NCBI GenBank assembly: GCA_022843745.1
Contig: JALHNB010000008.1
Span: 86,008 to 150,007, forward strand
Direction: 5' to 3'
Origin: Anaerolineae bacterium
Lineage (GTDB): Bacteria > Chloroflexota > Anaerolineae > Aggregatilineales > Phototrophicaceae
Length of the DNA: 64,000 nt
The position numbers and the translations under genes are program-made. Shown here piece after piece: positions 57,421 through 64,000 of this stretch. Every line of letters begins with the position of its first letter. Position 1 is the stretch's first letter. The notes beneath the pieces were generated by a model. The model did not search any database. It was given only the letters and a program-made list of their open reading frames with translations, and was not told where the DNA came from.

Positions 57421-58243
57421 GCAGCGCCGTTAAAACGTCATCACTCATCGGAAAGCTGTTCAATTCTGTCGGAAACTCGCGGTTGGTGACTTCCAGCACA
57501 TATTGGCCTATCGCCTCGCGAATCATGTCGCCAACTTTAGCGTACTGTTTGGCGTGGCGCGGTGTCAGCGCGTCGAACATTCCCAAAATATCGTGGAAGA
57601 CCTGCACCTGACCGTCACAACCTGCGCCTGCTCCAATGCCAATCGTCGGGATTTGCAATTTTTCCGTAATCATCTGTGACAGCGGCGCGGTGACGAGTTC
57701 CAGCACGACGGCAAATGCACCTGCATCCTGGACAGCCTGCGCGTCGCGGAGTAAATGCTGCGCCGAGGCCATCTCTTTGCCCTGTACGCGAAAGCCGCCG
57801 AATCGATTCACGCTTTGGGGAGTCAGCCCAATATGTGCCATGACCGGGATTCCAGACTGAACAATACGCGCAATCGTCGGCGCGATGGTTTCCCCACCTT
57901 CCAGTTTGATCGCGCTCACGCCAGATTCCTGCATTAGCCGCGCGGCATTAGTCAGAGCCTGTTCCTCGCTCACGTTATAACTCATAAATGGCATATCGCC
58001 GACGATCAATGGGCGCTGCGTCACGCGCGTGACGATCTGTGCATGATAAATCATATGATCGAGCGTCACAGGAATGGTCGATTGATGCCCTTGAATCACC
58101 ATCCCCAGCGAATCGCCGACCAACAGCATGGGCACACCCGCCGTTTCGCTTAAACTCGCGCTGGTAGCGTCATAGGCGGTGAGCATGGCAATCGGTTCGC
58201 CCTTGTCTTTCATTTTTTGAATATCACGAATCGTGAGTCGCAT
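57386..58243 (-). CDS. panB: 3-methyl-2-oxobutanoate hydroxymethyltransferase
   Basis: Makes ketopantoate from 2-oxoisovalerate and methylene-THF; 285 residues from ATG 58243. The frame extends to 58273, but AGGAAG six bases upstream marks 58243 (MRLTIRDIQKM). Family motifs are MLTAYDATSASLSE near residue 25, LLVGDSLGMVIQGH near 40, IKLEGGETIAPTI near 105, MAHIGLTPQSVN near 130 and IGIGAGAGCDGQVQVFHD near 195. It overlaps the DUF2520 gene by 20 bases and panC by up to 35. Confidence 0.95.
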   Translation of the reverse strand: MRLTIRDIQKMKDKGEPIAMLTAYDATSASLSETAGVPMLLVGDSLGMVIQGHQSTIPVTLDHMIYHAQIVTRVTQRPLIVGDMPFMSYNVSEEQALTNAARLMQESGVSAIKLEGGETIAPTIARIVQSGIPVMAHIGLTPQSVNRFGGFRVQGKEMASAQHLLRDAQAVQDAGAFAVVLELVTAPLSQMITEKLQIPTIGIGAGAGCDGQVQVFHDILGMFDALTPRHAKQYAKVGDMIREAIGQYVLEVTNREFPTELNSFPMSDDVLTALREAETANGASH

Positions 58244-59099
58244 CATTATCTTCCTGTTCGAGCAGATGCTCAATCGCCTCAGTAGAAACGCCTCTTGCGG
58301 ATAAAATCGGAAATGTTAACCGCGCGAGTTGTTTATAAGTATCCAGTAATGGGGCATTTATTCGGCCTAATGCTTCCAGATGCGCTGCGATTGTACCCGT
58401 GTCGCCACGAACCAATGGCCCGGTCAGCGCGTCGGGGATACCCTTACGATGCAAATTTTCAACAGTCGCGCCGACCAAGGCGTTCAGGGCAGCATCGACT
58501 GCACCATGTTCCGCCCCCATATCCGTCAATAATCTCTCGGCAGCGGCGTAAAGTGTCACGGTGTAATTGCTGACCAATACGAGTGCTGCATGGTAAGTTG
58601 CCTTCTGTCCCGGCGGTATATTCAGTATATGACCGTTGAGAGAACCAATCATGACTTCCAACCACGTCCGCAAATCCGGCGACTCTGTCTCAACTGCGAA
58701 AGCCGCGCCGGAAAGATTCACGACTGCCGTGTCCGCAAACGGAAACGCTGGGTGCAGGCTGCCTATCATCGCGCCGCGTTCAGCCAGTGCGGACAAAATA
58801 TTCGCGCCATACACACCAGATGTGTGAATCACACCCTTATCAACCCAATTAATGTCCAGGAGTTGCCCTGTGACGCTTGCAATCGCATTATCCGGCACGG
58901 TTATCAGCGACAAATCCGCGCTTTCGGTCACGGCTTGCGGCGATAAAAACGCCTGCGAATTCACCGCCGCCGCCAAAGATTCGGCATGAGATTGCGTTCG
59001 GCTGTAGACACCAGCAATCGTGTAACCTGCTTGATAGAATAGACGTGCCAGTGCGCCGCCAACCTTACCTGCGCCGATGATGCCCAAGGATGGCTGCAT
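58224..59099 (-). CDS. Rossmann-fold DUF2520 protein, candidate ketopantoate reductase
   Basis: Protein of 291 residues with an N-terminal NAD(P)-binding motif (LGIIGAGKVGGALARLFY, residues 4-21), DLSLITVPDNAIASV near 65, and a C-terminal helical DUF2520 domain (ATYHAALVLVSNYTVTLY near 175). It resembles ketopantoate and hydroxy-acid reductases in plan. Being first in an overlapping run with panB and panC suggests it supplies the missing reduction of ketopantoate to pantoate, as panE or the panE replacement does elsewhere. That function is inference. It follows the upstream gene by two bases with GGTGG as ribosome site. Confidence 0.82.
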   Translation of the reverse strand: MQPSLGIIGAGKVGGALARLFYQAGYTIAGVYSRTQSHAESLAAAVNSQAFLSPQAVTESADLSLITVPDNAIASVTGQLLDINWVDKGVIHTSGVYGANILSALAERGAMIGSLHPAFPFADTAVVNLSGAAFAVETESPDLRTWLEVMIGSLNGHILNIPPGQKATYHAALVLVSNYTVTLYAAAERLLTDMGAEHGAVDAALNALVGATVENLHRKGIPDALTGPLVRGDTGTIAAHLEALGRINAPLLDTYKQLARLTFPILSARGVSTEAIEHLLEQEDNDATHDS

Positions 59100-59101
59100 G
59101 T

Positions 59102-59890
59102 TTATCCACCAATCGGTGTGGGTGTCGGAATCGGTGCGCTAATGTAGATATTCACCGTACACGATGATCCCATCGAATTGGTGCTATCAAACACGGTCAC
59201 GCGGAACTGATATTCACCTGGCTCATAAAATGAGGGGACAAATTGCCCTAACTCCCCTAATTCCGCTACCGGCTGTGTATATTCCGCCAGCGTTGCGAAT
59301 GATCCCTGTGTTTGCGGTCCGCTGATCTCGAAACGATAGAAGGCAAAGTCACCGATGTTCGCCGTACCCACAACCGTGATCGGCTCGAACACGCGCATCC
59401 CATTAGCGGGGATTTGCAGCATCGCATTCGGGGTATCACAGCCAATTGCGGGTGGTGAATTGGGTACAATCGTGCCAACAGGCGTTGGCGTGAGCGTGGG
59501 AGTCGCCAGTACGCGCTGCGAGGGATCATCGGGAGTCAAATTTACGCCGCTGGGGTCGATAGCGGTGTTATCCGAACGCGATGGTATAGGCGTGTTGAAT
59601 TCACCGTCATCCAGTAAAACAACTCGCTCGATACCCGCGTCAGCACGGATCGTTGGCGCGACGACCTGCTGAATTCCCACAATGACCAGGCCAAGCTCGA
59701 TGAGCAAAATTAAAACGGTGACCGCGTTCGAACGCTCGTACCGCGCGATGTCTCGTTCCAGCTCAAAATGCGTCGAGCGAAAAGAAGAACGCGCATACAT
59801 CACCCGCCGCCAGGCCCAAAAAATCCCAACGCCAATGAGAATATAAAGGCCTGTCGAAATTTGCTCGATCAAAAAAACCAGCGATGTCAT
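59102..59890 (-). CDS. Membrane protein with extracytoplasmic Ig-like domain
   Basis: Protein of 262 residues not assigned to a known function. Two hydrophobic segments lie near residues 10-27 (LIEQISTGLYILIGVGIFWA) and 56-77 (AVTVLILLIELGLVIVGIQQ), with a basic, charged loop between them (RSSFRSTHFELERDIARYER). A Thr/Pro linker (ATPTLTPTPVGTIVP) leads to a C-terminal beta-rich domain (ANGMRVFEPITVVGTANIGD, then EPGEYQFRVTVFDSTNS) like Ig or fibronectin-type folds. It overlaps the PNP gene by ATGA, and lies before the DUF2520 gene. Confidence 0.75.
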   Translation of the reverse strand: MTSLVFLIEQISTGLYILIGVGIFWAWRRVMYARSSFRSTHFELERDIARYERSNAVTVLILLIELGLVIVGIQQVVAPTIRADAGIERVVLLDDGEFNTPIPSRSDNTAIDPSGVNLTPDDPSQRVLATPTLTPTPVGTIVPNSPPAIGCDTPNAMLQIPANGMRVFEPITVVGTANIGDFAFYRFEISGPQTQGSFATLAEYTQPVAELGELGQFVPSFYEPGEYQFRVTVFDSTNSMGSSCTVNIYISAPIPTPTPIGG

Positions 59891-60723
59891 AATGTGCGCA
59901 GCACACCTCTCAAAATTGCTGTCAAGCGTGGTACCAGGACTTTACCAGCCTCCAAAACTTCCTCGTGATTGGCTTCCAGTTCCGAATCTACCTGGTCAAT
60001 ACACTCGTTAGTAATACCAGAGCAAGCCATGACGCGCATTCCCGCATGACGCGCAACAATGACCTCATGCGCCGTAGACATGCCAACCGCGTCCGCGCCC
60101 ATCCCGCGCAGCATTCGAATTTCTGCCGGAGTCTCAAAATTTGGCCCCGCCAGACAGACATAAACACCCTCATGCAGCGTAATGCCAACTTGATCGGCAG
60201 CCTGATGCGCCAATTGCCGCAAATCCCGATCATAGGTCTGTGCCATACCCAGGAAGCGCGGGCCAACCGAGTCGTCATTGGGGCCAACCAGCGGATTACT
60301 GCCCGCCATGCCGACAAAATTGATGTGATCGTTGAGCAGCATCAAATCGCCAACATGATAATTTTTGTTCAGGCCGCCCGCCGCGTTGGTGAGAATCACA
60401 GTATTCACGCCCAGCGCGTGCATGACGCGAATCGGGAATGTCACCTGCTGCATGGTGTAGCCTTCGTAAAAATGCGCCCGCCCCTGCTGTGCCGCGACCA
60501 CCTGGCCTTCGAGATAACCGATTACCAGTTGACCGCTGTGTCCATGAACTGTCGAAAGCGGCCAGCCCGGAATCTCGGCATAGGGAATAGCAACACGATT
60601 CTCCAGTGTATCGGCGAGGCTGCCCAGTCCCGACCCCAACACCAAACCCACTGTCGGTTGCAAATCTGTTTTAAGGCGAATCTGCTCAACCGCCTGGTTG
60701 TAATCCTGCCGTGAATAGGTCAT
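59887..60723 (-). CDS. punA: Purine nucleoside phosphorylase, inosine/guanosine type
   Basis: Trimeric-type PNP, 278 residues, which splits purine nucleosides with phosphate. Motifs are VGLVLGSGLGSLADTLE near residue 27, PGWPLSTVHGHSGQLVIG near 52, RAHFYEGYTMQQVTFPIR near 80 (phosphate site) and VILTNAAGGLN near 108, with MRGMGADAVGMSTAHE near 205. AGGACTT precedes the ATG. It heads the run toward the pan genes but has no functional link to them. Confidence 0.94.
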   Translation of the reverse strand: MTYSRQDYNQAVEQIRLKTDLQPTVGLVLGSGLGSLADTLENRVAIPYAEIPGWPLSTVHGHSGQLVIGYLEGQVVAAQQGRAHFYEGYTMQQVTFPIRVMHALGVNTVILTNAAGGLNKNYHVGDLMLLNDHINFVGMAGSNPLVGPNDDSVGPRFLGMAQTYDRDLRQLAHQAADQVGITLHEGVYVCLAGPNFETPAEIRMLRGMGADAVGMSTAHEVIVARHAGMRVMACSGITNECIDQVDSELEANHEEVLEAGKVLVPRLTAILRGVLRTL

Positions 60724-60869
60724 AAGTCCTGTGCCACCCTTGTTGATATAATGGTATTAATTATATCCATTCCACTCATCGATTCTAAAATTTTCACGAA
60801 ATTCATGCAAAACATTAGAAAACTTCGTTAAAATATGAAGTGGTACTAAACTGTCTACAAGGATAAGTC

Positions 60870-61112
60870 ATGGACGCTCAATCTGAGAAGATTATTTCAC
60901 ATTACGCAGCGGCTTATCAGCAGCTTTATAAGCGCAACCCCAAAGATGTTCGGATTCTCGGCAACGGTTGGGTCAGTGTCAATGGTGCCAAAATGCGCGT
61001 TTCTGAGTTAGAATATCTCACGGTACAACTCCAGCAGGAATATAACCAGGGGCGAACGCTCGAACAGCGGCGAAACATCGTCAACCGCCTGCTCAAATGG
61101 TTCAAACAGTGA
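60870..61112 (+). CDS. Small conserved-looking protein of unknown function
   Basis: 80 residues, soluble and charged, mostly predicted helical. It has a short beta-like middle (ILGNGWVSVNGAKMRVSEL) and a basic end (RRNIVNRLLKWFKQ). I recognise no family. It starts at ATG 60870 with AAGGAT upstream. The next gene starts four bases after its stop, so the two are likely a pair. Confidence 0.6.
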   Translation: MDAQSEKIISHYAAAYQQLYKRNPKDVRILGNGWVSVNGAKMRVSELEYLTVQLQQEYNQGRTLEQRRNIVNRLLKWFKQ

Positions 61113-61116
61113 CCAC

Positions 61117-61485
61117 ATGACTGATTTCCAAGAGGCTCTTCAACTGGCTCTAGCCGAAGATAAAAACTTTGAGGCTGTCGGGCTGGTTGAGATCGCCAGC
61201 AGCGAACCCACATTTGCCTTTCAAACCATCCAGGACGTGCCTTATGGACTGCGCATTGGGATGGAGCGTTTTCTGCAACGCATCGCTAATGACACCGAAA
61301 GCAGCGACCAGTTGGCAGAGGTCAATAATGCCATTTTTTATGACATCGACCAGCGCCAACTTGTCTGCAATCTGGTGCAGACCAAAACGCGACGCTATAT
61401 TCTGGTAATCGTTATCCCGCATCAGAAAAGCTATAAACAATCTTCGAAACGAATCGTCAAAAAATTGCAGCAGATGTTGGATTAA
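61117..61485 (+). CDS. Unknown 122-residue protein paired with the preceding gene
   Basis: Soluble protein with alternating helices and a beta-strand pair (RQLVCNLVQTKTRRYILVIV near residues 80-100) and a lysine-rich tail (QKSYKQSSKRIVKKLQQ). No recognisable domain. It begins four bases after the 80-residue gene and ends just before the convergent YqeC-MocA gene. Confidence 0.6.
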   Translation: MTDFQEALQLALAEDKNFEAVGLVEIASSEPTFAFQTIQDVPYGLRIGMERFLQRIANDTESSDQLAEVNNAIFYDIDQRQLVCNLVQTKTRRYILVIVIPHQKSYKQSSKRIVKKLQQMLD

Positions 61486-61502
61486 TCCCCAAAAATGTTG
61501 GG

Positions 61503-62855
61503 TTAATCGCCCAGGCCAGCACGCCATCGTTCCTGATTGTAATCCTCCGGTGTATCAACATCGTGCAGCACGCTATCGGTATCGACATTGATGTAAGCGA
61601 TCTGATCGCTATGTTTATTGATGACATCGCGCGGCGCACCATCATCCGGCAGTGAGAGAATTTCAGACCAAAAGCGCCGATCAATCAAAATCGGATGTCC
61701 ACGTCGCATCTGGAAGCTGGGTGCGACAATTTTGCCTTTCCCCTCGGCGTAGGCCATCATGACCTGGTTGATGACACGCGGTTGGATACGGGGTTGGTCG
61801 CCCAGCACAACCATCGCTGCGGAAATATGCGCAGGCATCGCTTCCAGACCCGCTTTCAGCGACGAGAGCATTTCACCTGTCTGGTAGTTGGCGTTGTGAA
61901 CAACATCCACACCCATCCGGGTTGCCAATTTTCGCACTTCCCCAGCACGATGCCCGGTCACAACCGTGATGTTATCGACATGCGCCAGAACCAACTGCTC
62001 GATGATCTGCTCGATGATCGTCTTGTGGCTCGTCCAGGGCATCAGGATTTTATGCTGTCCCATACGCTTGGACATACCCGCCGCCAACACTATCGCCCCA
62101 ATAGAACGCTGAACTTCGGAAATTGGGTTGGCGCTGCGAACAGAGCCAATCGCGACCCCTTGCACACGCTGCGAACGCAAAACCAACCGCGCGATCAAAC
62201 GCGCCCGCCCACGCAAGTAGCCCTGCGCCGGAGCCTGATTCAGCAAAGCGATGACTCGTGCTTTATCCGGCACGCCGCGCAGCCCCAATTCCTCGTCACG
62301 TAGAACTTGAGCGACCCAGGGTGATTTAACGCGCGCACCTACTCCAAAACCATAACGCTCCACAATAGCCTGCGCATTGTAAACATGATCTTCGTCGAGC
62401 ACCTGCCCCAGCACTGAGAGCGATGCGATAGGAACAACCAACGATGTCTCTGGCGGGATGACCGGTTCATGGTCATAGGGTGCTTTTAATGGCAGCCCAC
62501 GAGCGTTATCCGCTTCAATCAGCAGCACGTCCGAATCGACGGAATCGAGTAACCGCGAAATGTAATCCGTCGGTGGCCCATAAACATGATTATCGCGAAT
62601 CTCATCATGGAGAAAAACGAACCGATGTTGATTCAATGCCGACGAAATGGCGACTGCGCCTTTTGCCAGCGTAATAGCGTGTGGAAAAAGCTGTAATTGA
62701 TCGGCTTCAATCTGGGTGGTTGTCGTCGCCGTGACGCGCCAACCCGCCTCCGCCAATTCATGACCGAGGTTCAAAAGCGTCGAGGTTTTCCCACCCCCGC
62801 CAATAAACGCGACCACATCGCCGCGCACGATATCAAACGCCTGTTGAAGGTTCAT
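61503..62855 (-). CDS. YqeC-MocA fusion (Mo hydroxylase cofactor maturation)
   Basis: 450 residues with two domains. The first (about 1-235) is YqeC-like: P-loop VVAFIGGGGKTSTLLNLGHE and TATTTTQIEAD, with LLIEADNARGLPLKAP near residue 112. The second (about 255-450) is a MobA-like nucleotidyltransferase of the MocA type: IGAIVLAAGMSKRMGQHKIL, MVVLGDQPRIQPRVI and GAPRDVINKH. MocA attaches CMP to molybdopterin to give the cytosine dinucleotide; YqeC is linked with selenium-dependent molybdenum hydroxylases. It lies just downstream of a molybdenum hydroxylase large subunit gene, which it probably serves. Confidence 0.9.
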   Translation of the reverse strand: MNLQQAFDIVRGDVVAFIGGGGKTSTLLNLGHELAEAGWRVTATTTTQIEADQLQLFPHAITLAKGAVAISSALNQHRFVFLHDEIRDNHVYGPPTDYISRLLDSVDSDVLLIEADNARGLPLKAPYDHEPVIPPETSLVVPIASLSVLGQVLDEDHVYNAQAIVERYGFGVGARVKSPWVAQVLRDEELGLRGVPDKARVIALLNQAPAQGYLRGRARLIARLVLRSQRVQGVAIGSVRSANPISEVQRSIGAIVLAAGMSKRMGQHKILMPWTSHKTIIEQIIEQLVLAHVDNITVVTGHRAGEVRKLATRMGVDVVHNANYQTGEMLSSLKAGLEAMPAHISAAMVVLGDQPRIQPRVINQVMMAYAEGKGKIVAPSFQMRRGHPILIDRRFWSEILSLPDDGAPRDVINKHSDQIAYINVDTDSVLHDVDTPEDYNQERWRAGLGD

Positions 62856-62927
62856 CTCAAACCCGTCTCTAACCGTTTAGTGGACGAGAGGATAACCTAA
62901 CCTCGATTCATTTGCCATAAACGAACA

Positions 62928-64000
62928 TTAAAAAACGCCAATACCCTTCGCTCTCAGCGCCGCGACCACCCGATCTGGTGTCAGCGGGATCGCATCAATC
63001 CACACACCCGTCGCATCATGCACTGCCGCCGCAATCGCCGGGGCTAAGGGTAAAAATGGCATTTCCGCCATCCCTCGCGCACCCCAGGGGCCAATTGGGT
63101 CGGGGTATTCCAGAATCACCGATTTGACTTCCGGCGGAATATCCAGAATCGTCGGGATCAGATATGTTGATAAGAACGGGTTGCGAATTTTTCCATTGAC
63201 GGAGACGAGATTTTCCATCAGTGCATAACCCTGCGCCTGGACGACAGCGCCTTCAATCTGCCCCTGAACCAGTTCAGGGTTTACGGCGCGACCTACATCG
63301 TTTGTGGACACGACCCGTAAAACACGAATATGCCCGGTTTCTGTATCGACCTCGACTTCAACGGCCTGCGCCACATAGCCATAAGCGAAATTCGGTTCGG
63401 CCTTGCCTGTTTCCGGGTCATACATGGTCGTTTTCGGCGGGCGATACTGGTAAGTCGCTTTGGCTGGACGCTCCTCATTTTTCCAGTTTTCGAGCGCCTG
63501 CGCCGCCGCACCGCGAATCGCATTCCCGGCCATAAACGTCAGCCGCGAGGCCGATGCGCTGCCGGATGTATGCGTTTCAGCCGTGTCATGACCGATCAGC
63601 CTGACTTTTTCAACGGGAACACCGATAGCCTCGGCTGCCATCTGCACAAAAACCGTATGTGCGCCCTGCCCAACCTCAGCACCTGCCTGCCGGACGATAA
63701 CCTGCTCGATTTCCATCTTGCCATGCAGTTCAATCGTCGCCCAATTCTGCTCCGGGAAGCCAAAACTGAAGCCGATATTCTTAAAGCCACCCGCGATACC
63801 CACACCCCGCCGCAGAGCCGGATTATTCGGTTGTTTGAGTGAATTGCGCTGCCATCTCCCATCCTCTGTTTGATGCCAATAACTTTCGCGTCCGCAGGCT
63901 TCAAATACTTCCGGCATACTCACACCTGCTGGAAGCGGCGTACTGACCGAGAGAATACTGCCTTCGCGGATGGTGTTGCGCATCCGCAGTTCCAGCGGGT
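62928..64000 (-). CDS. Molybdenum hydroxylase large subunit (xanthine dehydrogenase/aldehyde oxidase), 5' end cut
   Basis: C-terminal part of the molybdopterin-binding subunit, open to the right edge. The text PLELR-MRNTIREGS at 63998-63957 shows the frame continues beyond an in-frame ATG at 63983, so that ATG is not the start. Key segments are QAGAEVGQGAHTVFVQMAAE with the pterin-site residues, SGSASASRLTFMAG, and near the end VGRAVNPELVQGQIEGAVVQ and GPWGARGMAEMPFLPLAPAI, which has the active-site Glu in the family's GxGEx region as GMAEM. The GARGMAE motif is unusual against GVGE in many XdhA. Substrate cannot be named. Confidence 0.88.
   Translation of the reverse strand, partial: PLELRMRNTIREGSILSVSTPLPAGVSMPEVFEACGRESYWHQTEDGRWQRNSLKQPNNPALRRGVGIAGGFKNIGFSFGFPEQNWATIELHGKMEIEQVIVRQAGAEVGQGAHTVFVQMAAEAIGVPVEKVRLIGHDTAETHTSGSASASRLTFMAGNAIRGAAAQALENWKNEERPAKATYQYRPPKTTMYDPETGKAEPNFAYGYVAQAVEVEVDTETGHIRVLRVVSTNDVGRAVNPELVQGQIEGAVVQAQGYALMENLVSVNGKIRNPFLSTYLIPTILDIPPEVKSVILEYPDPIGPWGARGMAEMPFLPLAPAIAAAVHDATGVWIDAIPLTPDRVVAALRAKGIGVF

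Noticed and set aside
59965-60714. 249-codon plus-strand frame opposite the PNP gene
   Set aside because: Antisense shadow; the PNP motifs on the minus strand are decisive.

Overview
The window is a 64 kb piece of a bacterial chromosome of moderate GC content. Long Thr/Pro-rich linkers in exported proteins, the mix of family types and the loose gene clusters suggest Chloroflexota, probably close to Anaerolineae. That placement is inference; no rRNA gene is present. The gene at each edge is cut: a sugar ABC permease on the left and a molybdenum hydroxylase large subunit on the right. TGA and TAA serve as normal stops throughout, often in ATGA or GTGA overlaps.

Layout. 1-2434 (minus): sugar ABC importer permease and Tat-exported binding protein. 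2866-17524 (plus): a tightly packed NAD(P)-linked bidirectional [NiFe]-hydrogenase operon (hoxEFUYHW) that runs into maturation genes hypF, hypC, hypD and hypE. A pyruvate:ferredoxin/flavodoxin oxidoreductase and a dihydroorotate-dehydrogenase-like gene broken by an in-frame TGA sit between hypC and hypD. 17785-20571: pyruvate phosphate dikinase. 21111-32434 (minus): a long phosphonate operon read as phnC-E-D-G-H-I-J-K-L-M, hexapeptide transferase, phnX, FAD oxidoreductase. 32638-36305 (plus): a secreted beta-propeller protein and a tandem-domain beta-propeller phytase, so 21-36 kb forms a phosphorus-scavenging block. 36459-39328: tRNA-Leu(UAG), a GbsR/MarR-like regulator, Rex and MreB. 39442-44010 (minus): F1-ATPase genes atpA-G-D-C without delta or F0 genes. 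44173-48103 (minus): proC, an enolase-superfamily racemase, its GNAT partner and an SDR-like protein. 48318-50778: fabF and fabH. 50946-53585: an ECF sigma factor, a membrane anti-sigma-like protein with a LysM domain, and a zinc protease. 53697-55724: an AT-rich, broken TIR-TM-SH3-FGE-like fusion gene, next to a Uma2 nuclease. 56518-60723 (minus): panC, panB, a DUF2520 protein, a membrane protein and a purine nucleoside phosphorylase. 60870-64000: two small unknown genes, a YqeC-MocA fusion and the molybdenum hydroxylase.

How they work together. The hydrogenase, PFOR and PPDK genes form a pyruvate/H2/NAD(P)H redox hub. The phosphonate operon carries both a C-P lyase set and an oxidase-plus-phosphonatase route.

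The most striking observation is the PhnJ protein. It is intact and well conserved but has one cysteine in 313 residues, and three of the four cysteines that bind the Fe-S cluster and carry radical chemistry in E. coli PhnJ are replaced. Other points of interest are the broken TIR fusion gene, the in-frame TGA next to PFOR, a family of GTAGGGGC-ended hairpins with different but paired cores, and repeated short tandem duplications in gene spacers.
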